From CALDCK01 sp050618055 (GTDB taxonomy: Bacteria > Myxococcota_A > UBA9160 > SMWR01): 15,327 nucleotides of DNA. The position numbers and the translations under genes were made by a program. The notes below the pieces were generated by a model. The model was not told where the DNA came from and did no database searches. It saw only the letters and a list, made by a program, of their open reading frames with translations. The DNA is taken from assembly GCA_050618055.1 (NCBI GenBank), contig JBNLVK010000269.1:1-15327 (forward strand), written 5' to 3'. This document shows positions 7,476-15,327 of the stretch, piece after piece (position 1 is the stretch's first letter; the number at the start of each line of letters is the position of its first letter).

Positions 7476-8765
7476 CTAGTCCCCCGAGAAGTAGTCGCGG
7501 GTTCCCTCGGCGGCGAGGGCCTCGCCGATGCGGCGCAGGGCCACGGTGTAGGCGGCGTCGCGCAGGGAGCCTCCCTCCTCCCGGTGGATCTCCCACATCT
7601 CGCCGAAGGCGTCGGTCAGCGTCTCCTCCAGGCGCGTCCGCACCTGGTCGAGCTTCCAGGGATAGCCCTGGCGGTTCTGCACCCACTCGAAGTAGGAGAC
7701 GATCACGCCTCCAGCGTTGGTGAGCACGTCGGGCAGGACGGTGACGCCGGCGTCGTCGAGGATCTCGTCGGCCGACCCGACGATCGGGCCATTGGCCACC
7801 TCGGCGATCAGGCCGGCGCGGATCTTCCCGGCGTTCGACGCGTCGATCACGCCCTCCAGGGCCGCCGGGATCAGCAGGTCGACGTCCAGCTCGAGCAGCT
7901 CCTCGTTCGAGATGTGCTCGTGGTCCACCAGCTCGCACACCGACCCCTCGCAGTACACGCCCTCCAGCTTGCGCGTCTCGTGCTTGTGCTGGTAGAGGCT
8001 CTCCACGTCGAAGCCGTCGTCGGAATGGATGCCGCCCTGGGAGTCGCTCACCGCCACGATCTTGTAGCCCTCCTGCTGGAGCAGGCGCGCCACGTGGTAG
8101 CCGGCATTGCCCAGGCCCTGGAGCGCCACGCGCGTCTCCGCCGGCTCGAGCCCGGTGCGTCGCGCGTACTCGTGGATCACGATGAACGCGCCGCGTCCGG
8201 TGGCCTCGTCGCGTCCGCGGCTCCCGCCCATCAGGATGGGCTTTCCGGTGATCACGCCCGGGGCCTTCACCCGCTTGATGGCCTCGTACTCGTCGGCCAT
8301 CCAGCCCATGATGCGGGCGTTCGTGTAGACGTCCGGGGCCGGGATGTCGGTCTCCGGTCCGACGAAGTCGGCCATCGCGCGCATGTAGGAGCGCGACAGG
8401 CGCTCCAGCTCGAGCCGGGAGAGCTGCTTCGGGTCGACGACCACGCCGCCCTTGCCGCCGCCGTAGGGAATGCCGACGACCGCGCACTTGATCGTCATCC
8501 ACAGCGCCAGGGCCTGGACCTCGGCGCGGGTGACGTTCGGGTGGTAGCGGATGCCGCCCTTGGTGGGTCCCAGCGCGTCGTTGTAGCGGCAGCGGTAGGC
8601 CAGGAAGTGACGGGTGCTGCCGTCGTCCATGCGCACGCGCAGGTCGCTGGCCAGCACAGCCTTGGGCTGGCGCAGCGCGTCCAGCACCTCGGATCGCACC
8701 TTCGCCGCCTCGCCGATGCGCTCGACGCGGGCCACTGCATCCTCGAAGACGTCCGGTTCTGCCAT
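7476..8765 (-). CDS. Glu/Leu/Phe/Val dehydrogenase, most like NAD(P)-glutamate dehydrogenase
   Basis: A 429-residue protein, the normal length for hexameric glutamate dehydrogenases. The substrate domain has GPTKGGIRYHPNV (66-78), the catalytic lysine in PYGGGKGG (Lys105) and PAPDVYTN with Asp145. The nucleotide domain follows with QGLGNAGYHVARLL near 216-229, then LIPAALEGVI and LPDVLTNAGGVIVSYFEW. The enzyme oxidatively deaminates an amino acid, probably glutamate, to the 2-oxo acid with NAD(P). Coenzyme preference cannot be read with confidence. The ATG at 8765 follows AGGGAG on the minus strand with short spacing. It is the last gene of the five-gene minus-strand run, 17 nt after the FAD oxidoreductase, which makes co-transcription likely, though it may be a housekeeping passenger. 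Confidence 0.9.
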   Translation of the reverse strand: MAEPDVFEDAVARVERIGEAAKVRSEVLDALRQPKAVLASDLRVRMDDGSTRHFLAYRCRYNDALGPTKGGIRYHPNVTRAEVQALALWMTIKCAVVGIPYGGGKGGVVVDPKQLSRLELERLSRSYMRAMADFVGPETDIPAPDVYTNARIMGWMADEYEAIKRVKAPGVITGKPILMGGSRGRDEATGRGAFIVIHEYARRTGLEPAETRVALQGLGNAGYHVARLLQQEGYKIVAVSDSQGGIHSDDGFDVESLYQHKHETRKLEGVYCEGSVCELVDHEHISNEELLELDVDLLIPAALEGVIDASNAGKIRAGLIAEVANGPIVGSADEILDDAGVTVLPDVLTNAGGVIVSYFEWVQNRQGYPWKLDQVRTRLEETLTDAFGEMWEIHREEGGSLRDAAYTVALRRIGEALAAEGTRDYFSGD

Positions 8766-8782
8766 CTCTCTCCCTTCGATCG

Positions 8783-10312
8783 TCAGCGTCGGATCCTCAT
8801 CCAGCGCTCGAACCACTTCGCCAGGCCGGGCGTGAGGCGCGTGCGCGTGTAGAGGCCCGCCGCGCGCTTGATGCCCTCGGCCTGGACCGGGTAGGGGTGG
8901 ATCACGTTGCCGATGCCCGCCAGCCCGACCTCGTGCACGATGGCCAGGGTCAGCTCGCTGATCATCTCGCCGGCGTGCGACGCCACGATCGTGCCGCCCA
9001 CGATCTCGTCCTTGCCCTTCTTCACGTGCACCTTGACGAAGCCCTCGGCCTCGCCGTCGGTCACCGCGCGGTTCACCTGGTCGAGCGGCACCTGGAAGGT
9101 GTCGATCTCGATGCCGGCCGCCTCGGCGTCGGCCGCGTACATGCCGACGTGGGCGATCTCCGGGTCGGTGTAGGTGCACCAGGGCATCACCAGGGACGAG
9201 AGCTTCTGGGTGCGGAAGAACAGCGCGTTCTGCACCACGATCTTCGCGGCCGCGTCGGCGGCGTGGGTGAACTTCCAGCCCATGCAGACGTCGCCGGCGG
9301 CGAAGATCCGCGGGTTGCTGGTCTGGAGGTAGTCGTTCACGTGGACGCCGCGGCGCGCGTCGTACTCGACGCCCACGTTCTCGAGGCCGAGGCCCTCGAC
9401 GTTCGGCGCGCGACCCACGCCCAGCAGGATCTCGTCCACCACCAGGTCCTCGGTCCCGCCGCCCGGGTGCCAGACGCTCAGCACCTTCTCGTCGCCGCGC
9501 CGGCTCACCTTCTCGATCTTGCAGGCGTCGATCGTGCGGATGCCCTCTTCGGCGAAGCGCCGCTCGACGATCGCCGCGGCGTCGGCGTCCTCCCGGGGCA
9601 GGATGTGGGCGTCCGCGTGCAGCAGCACCACCTCCGAACCGAGCCGCCGGAAGGCCTGCGCCATCTCGCAGCCGATCGGTCCGGCGCCGATCACGCCCAG
9701 GCGCCGGGGCCGCTCGGTCAGGTTGAAGAGGGTCTCGTTGGTCCGGTAGCCGGCCTCGCCCAGCCCCTCGATGGGCAGCTCGATGGCGCGGGCGCCGGTG
9801 GCGACGACCGCCTTCTTGAAGCGCAGCGTCTGGCCGGCGACCTCGAGCGCGCCGTTGCCGGTGAAGCGGGCGTCGCCCAGGTAGACGTCGACGCCCAGCT
9901 CGTCGCGGTAGCGGAGCGCTGCGTCCTCGTCGCTGATCGTGGCGCGCACGCGACGCATGCGCTCCATGGCCAGCCCGAAGTCGGGCAGGGCCCCGTCGGC
10001 GAGGGCGAGGCCCAGCTCCTTCTGGGCGCGGCGTGCCTCGGCGACCATGCGCGAGGCGCGGATCACGCCCTTGCTGGGCACGCAGCCCACGTTCAGGCAG
10101 TCGCCGCCCAGGTAGTGGCGCTCGACCAGGGCCACCTTGGCGCCCAGCCCCGCCGCGATCGCCGAGGTGATCAGCCCGGCCGAGCCGGCGCCCACCACCA
10201 CCAGGTTGTAGCGGCCCTCGGGCGTCGGGTTCTTCCAGTCCGCCGGGTGGACGTTGCCCACCAGCTTGCGGTTGTGGACGTCCTGCGGCTCGACGGGCGG
10301 CAGAAAGGACAC
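8783..10312 (-). CDS. FAD-dependent pyridine nucleotide-disulfide oxidoreductase, MerA-like but without mercury motifs
   Basis: A 509-residue flavoprotein. It has the FAD-binding GAGSAG (41-46), the redox disulfide GGDCLNVGCVPSK (Cys72 and Cys77), the NAD(P) motif GAGPIG (209-214) and FAAGD (337-341). The dimerisation domain ends with HPYPVQAE, where His472 and Glu479 stand for the His-Glu pair of the family. Proteins like this are often annotated mercuric reductase. This one lacks the N-terminal heavy-metal domain and the C-terminal cysteine pair of MerA, so Hg(II) reduction is unlikely. Close relatives often adjoin TVP38/TMEM64 proteins, as here. The substrate is unknown; a disulfide or thiol reductase is a safe description. 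The GTG start has GGAGG 7 nt upstream and lies 2 nt after the TMEM64 stop, so translation is probably coupled. Confidence 0.85.
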   Translation of the reverse strand: MSFLPPVEPQDVHNRKLVGNVHPADWKNPTPEGRYNLVVVGAGSAGLITSAIAAGLGAKVALVERHYLGGDCLNVGCVPSKGVIRASRMVAEARRAQKELGLALADGALPDFGLAMERMRRVRATISDEDAALRYRDELGVDVYLGDARFTGNGALEVAGQTLRFKKAVVATGARAIELPIEGLGEAGYRTNETLFNLTERPRRLGVIGAGPIGCEMAQAFRRLGSEVVLLHADAHILPREDADAAAIVERRFAEEGIRTIDACKIEKVSRRGDEKVLSVWHPGGGTEDLVVDEILLGVGRAPNVEGLGLENVGVEYDARRGVHVNDYLQTSNPRIFAAGDVCMGWKFTHAADAAAKIVVQNALFFRTQKLSSLVMPWCTYTDPEIAHVGMYAADAEAAGIEIDTFQVPLDQVNRAVTDGEAEGFVKVHVKKGKDEIVGGTIVASHAGEMISELTLAIVHEVGLAGIGNVIHPYPVQAEGIKRAAGLYTRTRLTPGLAKWFERWMRIRR

Positions 10313-10314
10313 GA

Positions 10315-11049
10315 CTAGCCCTCCTCGCCCGTGGCTTCGGCCAGGGCCCGGCGCGCGATGCGCGTCACGATGGTGGTCACGACGACCGTCGCCACGAGTC
10401 CCACGCCGAACAGCACGTACTCGGCGCTGCTGCGCTCCATCCGGGCGCCGCCGGCGATGGCCGCCACGTCGCCGGCCACCTTGCCCAGGTAGACGTAGAG
10501 CAGCGTGCCGGGAAGCATGCCCAGCGCCGCCACCACGTAGTCGGCGAAGCGCACGCGGGTGAGCCCGAGCGCGTAGTTCAGCAGGTTGAAGGGGAAGGCG
10601 GGCGACAGGCGCAGCAGGAAGACGATCTTGCGGCCCTGCTCGCCCACCGCCCGGTCGATGGCGGCGAAGCGGGCGTCGCCCTCGACCTTCGCCTCCACCG
10701 CGTGGCGCGCGACGTAGCGCGACACCAGGAAGGCGAGCGACGAGCCCAGGGTGGCGGCCGCGAACACGTAGAGCGTGCCCGCGCCGAGTCCGAAGACGGC
10801 GCCGGCGGCCAGCGTCAGCAGCGACGCCGGCACGAAGGCGACCACGGCCGCCGCGTAGCCGGCGATGAAGACGACCGGTCCCCAGACGCCCAGCCCCTCG
10901 ACCCAGGCCGCGAAGGCGGGGATGTATCCGCCGGCCGCCCGGCCCAGCAGCACCAGGCCGACCAGCGCCGCGACGCCGACGGCGATCTTCGCCAGCGGCA
11001 GTCCGCCCGCGCGGGCCCGATCCAACGGCTGCACTTCGCTCTCGGTCAT
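10315..11049 (-). CDS. TVP38/TMEM64 family (VTT/DedA-like) membrane protein
   Basis: A 244-residue polytopic membrane protein. Hydrophobic segments lie at about 18-37, 56-76, 80-110, 142-162, 170-190 and 211-231. Family motifs are present: FVPASLLTLAAGAVFG (72-87), RLSPAFPFNLLNYALG (147-162) with its proline and asparagine, and a GMLPGTLLYVYLG segment (177-189). VTT-domain proteins are thought to form re-entrant helices and act in lipid scrambling or membrane homeostasis; some bacterial members are linked to metal or oxyanion tolerance. It sits between ArsS and a disulfide oxidoreductase in one operon. The ATG has GGAGGA 6-7 nt upstream. Transport of an arsenic compound would be inference only. 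Confidence 0.88.
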   Translation of the reverse strand: MTESEVQPLDRARAGGLPLAKIAVGVAALVGLVLLGRAAGGYIPAFAAWVEGLGVWGPVVFIAGYAAAVVAFVPASLLTLAAGAVFGLGAGTLYVFAAATLGSSLAFLVSRYVARHAVEAKVEGDARFAAIDRAVGEQGRKIVFLLRLSPAFPFNLLNYALGLTRVRFADYVVAALGMLPGTLLYVYLGKVAGDVAAIAGGARMERSSAEYVLFGVGLVATVVVTTIVTRIARRALAEATGEEG

Positions 11050-11116
11050 CGCGCGTCCTCCAGGTTCGCCGATCCGATGCCTGCGATTCTGGCGGGTTTC
11101 AGCGGCCGCGTGGGGA

Positions 11117-12076
<960 letters not shown>

Positions 12077-12110
12077 GGCGTTTCCCTTCGATGCCGGACC
12101 CGACGACCGG

Positions 12111-12815
12111 TCACCGGCTGCGCGGGGCGAAGCGGAAGTCGGCGTAGCGGGCCACCGCGTGCTGGCAGGCGTCGTCGGCGTCGGTCATCAGGCCCAGGGC
12201 CAGCGGCTCCGGCGGCTCCGCGTCGAAGGCGCGCCGGTAGGCCTCCACCACGTCGACCGACTCGCTGCGCCAGTCGTCGACCGCGCCGCGCGCCACGGCC
12301 AGCAGCCGCGCGCTTCCGGTGTAGGGACTCGTCCAGAGGGCGCCCGGATCCTCGCCGCTCGACCACACGAAGTTCAGCGCCGTGCCCGGCATCTCGGTGC
12401 CGAACAGGCGGCGTCCCAGGCTCTGCCGCGCGCGCTCGAGCAGCGACGCCTTCTCGGGCTCGAAGCGGAACATCACGTAGACGCGCGCCGCGAAGTCGTC
12501 GCCGCCCTTGCTGCGCTCGTCGGCGATCGCGAGGGGCCGGTCGACGCGCCAGCGCCAGTGGAGCACCGGTGTGCGCGCCAGGTCGAGGTCCGTCTCCTCG
12601 AGGGGCAGCACCAGAGCCGACGCGCTGCAGCGCGCCTCGGCCCGCACGCCGCCCTCGTCCAGCGGCGCGTAGTCGGTGGTGCGCTCGACGCTGCGGAAGG
12701 CCAGCGGCTGCCAGGCGTCGGACCCGGGTGGCGCCAGCGGGAGCACCCCGGGCTCGGCGGCGCCGAGGCTCCCGGCGGCCAGGCCGATCGTCGCCAGCAC
12801 GCAGCGCGCACGCAT
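12111..12815 (-). CDS. DUF3047 family secreted protein
   Basis: A 234-residue protein of unknown function. It begins with a signal peptide, MRARCVLATIGLAAGSLGAA, with likely cleavage near residue 20 before EPGVLP. The mature part shows DUF3047 hallmarks: HWRWRVDRPL, GGDDFAARVYVMFRF, a PGTALNFVWSS segment, WTSPYTGSARLLAV, and a LGLMTDADDACQHAVARY stretch near the end. The fold is thought to be a beta-sandwich, but no enzymatic role is established. The ATG at 12815 was preferred to an upstream GTG at 12860 because it gives a clean signal peptide; AGGG lies about 7 nt upstream. It is first in the run leading to ArsS, so it may be exported or envelope-associated within that system. This link rests on position only. 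Confidence 0.78.
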   Translation of the reverse strand: MRARCVLATIGLAAGSLGAAEPGVLPLAPPGSDAWQPLAFRSVERTTDYAPLDEGGVRAEARCSASALVLPLEETDLDLARTPVLHWRWRVDRPLAIADERSKGGDDFAARVYVMFRFEPEKASLLERARQSLGRRLFGTEMPGTALNFVWSSGEDPGALWTSPYTGSARLLAVARGAVDDWRSESVDVVEAYRRAFDAEPPEPLALGLMTDADDACQHAVARYADFRFAPRSR

Positions 12816-12900
12816 CTCCGGACCCTGCCACCCGGCCCCGGGCTTGGCAAACGGCCCCACCCGCGGCCCATGGGGAGCGAATGCCGCGGCCCCCGGGGAC

Positions 12901-12909
12901 TGCTAGGAT
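12901..12909 (+). promoter_or_regulatory. Candidate extended -10 promoter of the SDR-MaoC pair
   Basis: TGCTAGGAT contains the TGn extension and a TAGGAT hexamer (4/6 to consensus). No convincing -35 lies 16-18 nt upstream, which is tolerated by extended -10 promoters. Transcription would start near 12916, giving a leader of about 130 nt. It lies in the 229-nt divergent region between DUF3047 and the SDR. Confidence 0.35.
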
Positions 12910-12915
12910 GCGCCT

Positions 12916-12935
12916 CGGCCGCAGCCCTGCGGCCG
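12916..12935. promoter_or_regulatory. Perfect 9-2-9 palindrome, possible operator
   Basis: CGGCCGCAG (12916-12924) and CTGCGGCCG (12927-12935) form a perfect inverted repeat around CC. It overlaps the predicted start of transcription for the SDR gene, where a repressor dimer could act. No regulator family is assigned from the sequence. A hairpin in the leader RNA is the alternative. Confidence 0.4.
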
Positions 12936-13044
12936 GGTGCTGCCCGCGGTCGCGGTCCTGCACCCCACACCCCCTGATTCCGCCGGACGCCCCCCGCTCG
13001 TGTCGGGATCCGTGCCGGCCCGGACGAACCCCAAGGAGATCCCC

Positions 13045-13956
13045 ATGAGCGACATCCGCTTCGACGGCCGCGTGGCCGTCATCACCGGCGCCGGCGGCGG
13101 CCTCGGCAAGACCTACGCCCTCGACCTGGCCTCCCGCGGCGCCAGCATCGTGGTCAACGACCTGGGCGGCGCGGCCGACGGCACGGGCGGCGGCTCCAGC
13201 ATGGCCGACGCCACGGTGAAGGAGATCACCGAGGCCGGCGGCAAGGCGGTGGCCAACTACGTCTCGGTCGCCACGCCCGTGGGTGGCAAGGCGATCATCC
13301 AGACCGCGCTCGACAACTTCGGCAAGGTCGACGTGCTGATCAACAACGCCGGCATCCTGCGCGACAAGAGCTTCCTGAAGCTCGAGCCGAAGGACCTGGA
13401 GGCGGTCATCGACGTCCACCTGAAGGGCGCCTTCTTCGTGACCCAGCCCGCCTTCGCCGCCATGAAGGAGAACGGCTTCGGGCGCATCGTGATGGCCAGC
13501 TCCGGTGCCGGCATCTTCGGCAACTTCGGCCAGAGCAACTACGGCGCCGCCAAGATGGGCCTGGTGGGCCTGATGAACGTGCTGGCCGTCGAAGGCGCCA
13601 AGTACGACATCAGGGTCAACACCATCGCGCCGATCGCGAAGACCCGGCTCACCGAGGACCTGCTCGGGCCCATGGCCGACGCCCTCGACCCGAACTTCGT
13701 GACGCCGCTCGTCACCTACCTCTCCTCGGAGAAGTGCGAGCTGACCCACGAGATCTTCGACGTGGGCGGCGGCAAGTACTCGCGCCTCTTCGTCGGCCTG
13801 GCCAAGGGCTGGGTAGCGCCCGCGGGCAAGCTGCCCAGCGCCGAGGACATCTTCGACAACATCGACGTCATCCGCGACGAGGACGGCTACAGCGTGCCCG
13901 CGAGCATCGCCGACGAGACCAAGGCGGTGATCGAGGCGCTCAAGGCCCGCGGGTAG
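13045..13956 (+). CDS. SDR dehydrogenase, MFE-2-type 3-hydroxyacyl-CoA dehydrogenase
   Basis: A 303-residue short-chain dehydrogenase. The NAD(H) motif TGAGGGLGK lies at 14-22, NNAGILRDKSF at 100-110, and the catalytic residues are Ser153, Tyr166 and Lys170 (SNYGAAK). The DLGG at 39-42 and the extended C-terminus with DPNFVTPLVTYLSSE and FDVGGGKYSR resemble the dehydrogenase unit of peroxisomal multifunctional enzyme type 2 (HSD17B4). It would oxidise (3R)-hydroxyacyl-CoA to 3-oxoacyl-CoA. The neighbouring MaoC hydratase, 11 nt downstream, supplies the preceding step, so the pair reads like a split MFE-2 in fatty-acid or steroid side-chain degradation. The ATG has AAGGAG 6 nt upstream. A role in a different acyl-CoA pathway is possible. 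Confidence 0.88.
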   Translation: MSDIRFDGRVAVITGAGGGLGKTYALDLASRGASIVVNDLGGAADGTGGGSSMADATVKEITEAGGKAVANYVSVATPVGGKAIIQTALDNFGKVDVLINNAGILRDKSFLKLEPKDLEAVIDVHLKGAFFVTQPAFAAMKENGFGRIVMASSGAGIFGNFGQSNYGAAKMGLVGLMNVLAVEGAKYDIRVNTIAPIAKTRLTEDLLGPMADALDPNFVTPLVTYLSSEKCELTHEIFDVGGGKYSRLFVGLAKGWVAPAGKLPSAEDIFDNIDVIRDEDGYSVPASIADETKAVIEALKARG

Positions 13957-13967
13957 GAGGAAGACCC

Positions 13968-14822
13968 ATGCCGATCGATCCGAGCAAGGCGCGGGGGGCG
14001 AAGCTCCCCGACGGCGAGACCTCCTACACCCAGGACGACGTCATCCTCTACCACCTGGGCGTCGGTGCGGGCGTTCCCGCCACCGACCCCAACGAGCTCG
14101 AGTACTGCTACGAGAAGAACCTCAAGGTGCTGCCGAGCTTCGCGGTGATCCCGGCCTTCGGGGCCATGGGCGGACTGGCGGGCATTCCGGGCATGCAGTT
14201 CAACTTCGCCATGCTGCTGCACGGCGAGCAGGACGTGATCCTGCACAAGCCGCTGCCCACGGCCCAGAAGCTCACGACCCGCACCCACATCCCCGAGATC
14301 TACGACAAGGGGAAGGCGGCGCTGGTCATCCTGGAGAGCACGTCGCAGGACGAGCAGGGCGAGGACCTGTTCACCAACCGCTTCTCGCTGTTCATCCGCG
14401 GCGAGGGCGGCTTCGGCGGCGAGTCGGGTCCCAAGGCCGGCAACCAGGCGCCGGATCGCGAGCCCGACGGCAAGGTCGTCTCGAAGACCCTGCCCCAGCA
14501 GGCGCTGCTCTACCGGCTGTGCGGCGACAAGAACCCGCTCCACGCCGATCCGGAGTTCGCGAAGATGGGCGGCTTCGACACGCCCATCATCCACGGCCTG
14601 TGCTCCTTCGGCGTGGCCTGCAAGGCCATCGTCGACGAGTGCCTGGGCGGCGACGTGACGAAGGTGGCGCGCTACCAGGCGCGCTTCGCCGGGGTCGGCT
14701 TCCCGGGCGAGACCTACGAGACGTCGTACTGGAAGGAGGGCGACAAGATCCTCTTCCAGACGAAGAGCGTCGACCGCGACGCTCCCATCATCTCGAACGC
14801 GGCGATCACGCTGCGCTCGTAG
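13968..14822 (+). CDS. MaoC family dehydratase, (R)-specific enoyl-CoA hydratase 2 type
   Basis: A 284-residue double hot-dog protein. The C-terminal half has the hydratase 2 motif YRLCGDKNPLHADPEFA (182-198), with catalytic Asp187 and His192, and then GFDTPIIHGLCSFG (202-215). The N-terminal half (about 20-145) is the degenerate hot-dog, with PSFAVIPAFGAM and LHGEQDVILHKPL. This two-domain arrangement matches the hydratase 2 region of MFE-2. The enzyme hydrates trans-2-enoyl-CoA to (3R)-hydroxyacyl-CoA, the substrate of the SDR upstream. TAGGAGGA, which overlaps the SDR stop codon, is its ribosome-binding site. No SCP2 domain is attached. The chain length or steroid specificity cannot be read from sequence. 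Confidence 0.9.
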   Translation: MPIDPSKARGAKLPDGETSYTQDDVILYHLGVGAGVPATDPNELEYCYEKNLKVLPSFAVIPAFGAMGGLAGIPGMQFNFAMLLHGEQDVILHKPLPTAQKLTTRTHIPEIYDKGKAALVILESTSQDEQGEDLFTNRFSLFIRGEGGFGGESGPKAGNQAPDREPDGKVVSKTLPQQALLYRLCGDKNPLHADPEFAKMGGFDTPIIHGLCSFGVACKAIVDECLGGDVTKVARYQARFAGVGFPGETYETSYWKEGDKILFQTKSVDRDAPIISNAAITLRS

Positions 14823-14832
14823 TCGGGTGTCC

Positions 14833-14858
14833 AGGGGCCCGGCCTCGGCCGGGCCCCT
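14833..14858. terminator. Strong GC hairpin between convergent genes
   Basis: A perfect 12-bp stem (14833-14844 with 14847-14858) closes on a 2-nt loop, realistically 11 bp with a 4-nt CTCG loop. It lies 10 nt after the MaoC stop and 33 nt after the end of the convergent flavin oxidoreductase. Neither side has a T-run, so it may stall polymerase or protect 3' ends rather than act as a classical intrinsic terminator. Confidence 0.55.
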
Positions 14859-14891
14859 CCGACCCCTCTCCGCCCCGGACCGTGCCTTCGC

Positions 14892-15327
14892 TCATGCCGG
14901 GCTCCGCAGCACGCAGTGCGTGCCCTGGTAGATCGTGGCCATGCACTTGTTGCAGTGCACGCACAGCGAGGCCTGGGAGGCACCGCTCTCGAGCTTGCGC
15001 ACCAGGTCGGGCTCGCGCAGCAAAGCGCGGCCCATGGCCACGAAGTCGAAGCCCAGCGCCATGGCCCGCTCGATGGTGTCTCGCCGGTTGATGCCGCCCA
15101 TCAGCACCAGCGGCATGGAGAGCGCCTCGCGGAACTGGAGCGCGTAGCGCAGGAAGAAGGCCTCCTCGAAGGGGTACTCGGGCAGGAAGAAGCGCCCGAA
15201 CCAGCGGAAGCCGGGGCGGATGGCGCGCGGCACGCTGGCCGCCATCTCGGCCACCGGCGCCTCGCCGCGGAACAGGTACATGGGGTTCTCGAGCGAGCTG
15301 CCGCCGGTCAGCTCGATGGCGTCCAGG
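14892..15327 (-). CDS. Old Yellow Enzyme-type NADH:flavin oxidoreductase, C-terminal fragment
   Basis: The gene runs off the right edge; 145 C-terminal residues are present. The visible part begins LDAIELTGGSSLENPMYL. It then has LVLMGGINRRDTIERAM and GFDFVAMGRALLREPDLV, the FMN-phosphate-binding end of the OYE TIM barrel. The last segment CVHCNKCMATIYQGTHC has four cysteines spaced C-x2-C-x2-C-x9-C, recalling the iron-sulfur site of 2,4-dienoyl-CoA reductase relatives, although the NADPH domain of that enzyme is absent because the protein stops here. It probably reduces an activated C=C bond with FMN. Its convergent neighbours are beta-oxidation genes, which would suit an enoyl substrate, but that is inference. 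Confidence 0.85.
   Translation of the reverse strand, partial: LDAIELTGGSSLENPMYLFRGEAPVAEMAASVPRAIRPGFRWFGRFFLPEYPFEEAFFLRYALQFREALSMPLVLMGGINRRDTIERAMALGFDFVAMGRALLREPDLVRKLESGASQASLCVHCNKCMATIYQGTHCVLRSPA

Noticed and set aside
7458..7476. Terminator hairpin between the anti-sigma gene and the dehydrogenase
   Set aside because: Only a 5-bp stem (GCTCC with GGAGC) with a 9-nt loop, overlapping both gene ends and without a T-run.
8783..10312. Mercury resistance (merA)
   Set aside because: No heavy-metal-associated domain, no C-terminal Cys pair, and no merR, merT or merP nearby.

Overview
This is a very GC-rich, densely coding bacterial window carrying 17 genes, two of them cut by the window edges. 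Most intergenic gaps are under 70 nt, several genes overlap, and GTG or TTG starts are common. The best lineage clue is the elongation factor G at 2362-4452. It has the hallmarks of the spdEFG1/mitochondrial EFG1 subfamily, which is known from deltaproteobacteria, planctomycetes and spirochaetes. With the high GC, the DUF3047 protein and the SDR plus MaoC pair, this suggests a deltaproteobacterial lineage (Myxococcota or a relative). That assignment is inference; there is no rRNA here.

Left part (1-6061). A truncated amidohydrolase reads leftward from 185. Diverging from it is a tight rightward cluster: IF-1 (TTG start), a formyltransferase related to the 10-formyl-tetrahydrofolate hydrolase domain of ALDH1L1, and a small QueG-like iron-sulfur protein. 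A sigma70-like promoter and a structured leader then precede EF-G. EF-G is followed by an unrecognised RecA/KaiC-like P-loop ATPase and a fucosyltransferase-fold glycosyltransferase. Initiation (IF-1), formyl-folate chemistry and elongation (EF-G) thus lie next to each other.

Middle (6058-7465). A TerB-like protein on the minus strand diverges from an ECF sigma factor, which overlaps its soluble zinc-finger anti-sigma factor by 4 nt.

Arsenosugar-type block (7476-12815, minus strand). Five genes are read in the order DUF3047 protein, ArsS radical SAM enzyme, TVP38/TMEM64 membrane protein, MerA-like FAD disulfide oxidoreductase, Glu/Leu-type dehydrogenase, with gaps of 34, 67, 2 and 17 nt. ArsS is the only member with an assigned arsenic role, and its usual partner ArsM is not in the window. 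This operon is the best candidate for a poorly described system.

Right part (12816-15327). A divergent promoter region with a perfect 9-2-9 palindrome precedes an SDR dehydrogenase and a MaoC hydratase. Together these look like a split version of the two core domains of peroxisomal multifunctional enzyme type 2. A strong GC hairpin separates them from a convergent, truncated Old Yellow Enzyme-type flavin oxidoreductase. No stretch longer than 300 nt lacks a gene, and I saw no tRNA, rRNA, CRISPR array or insertion sequence.
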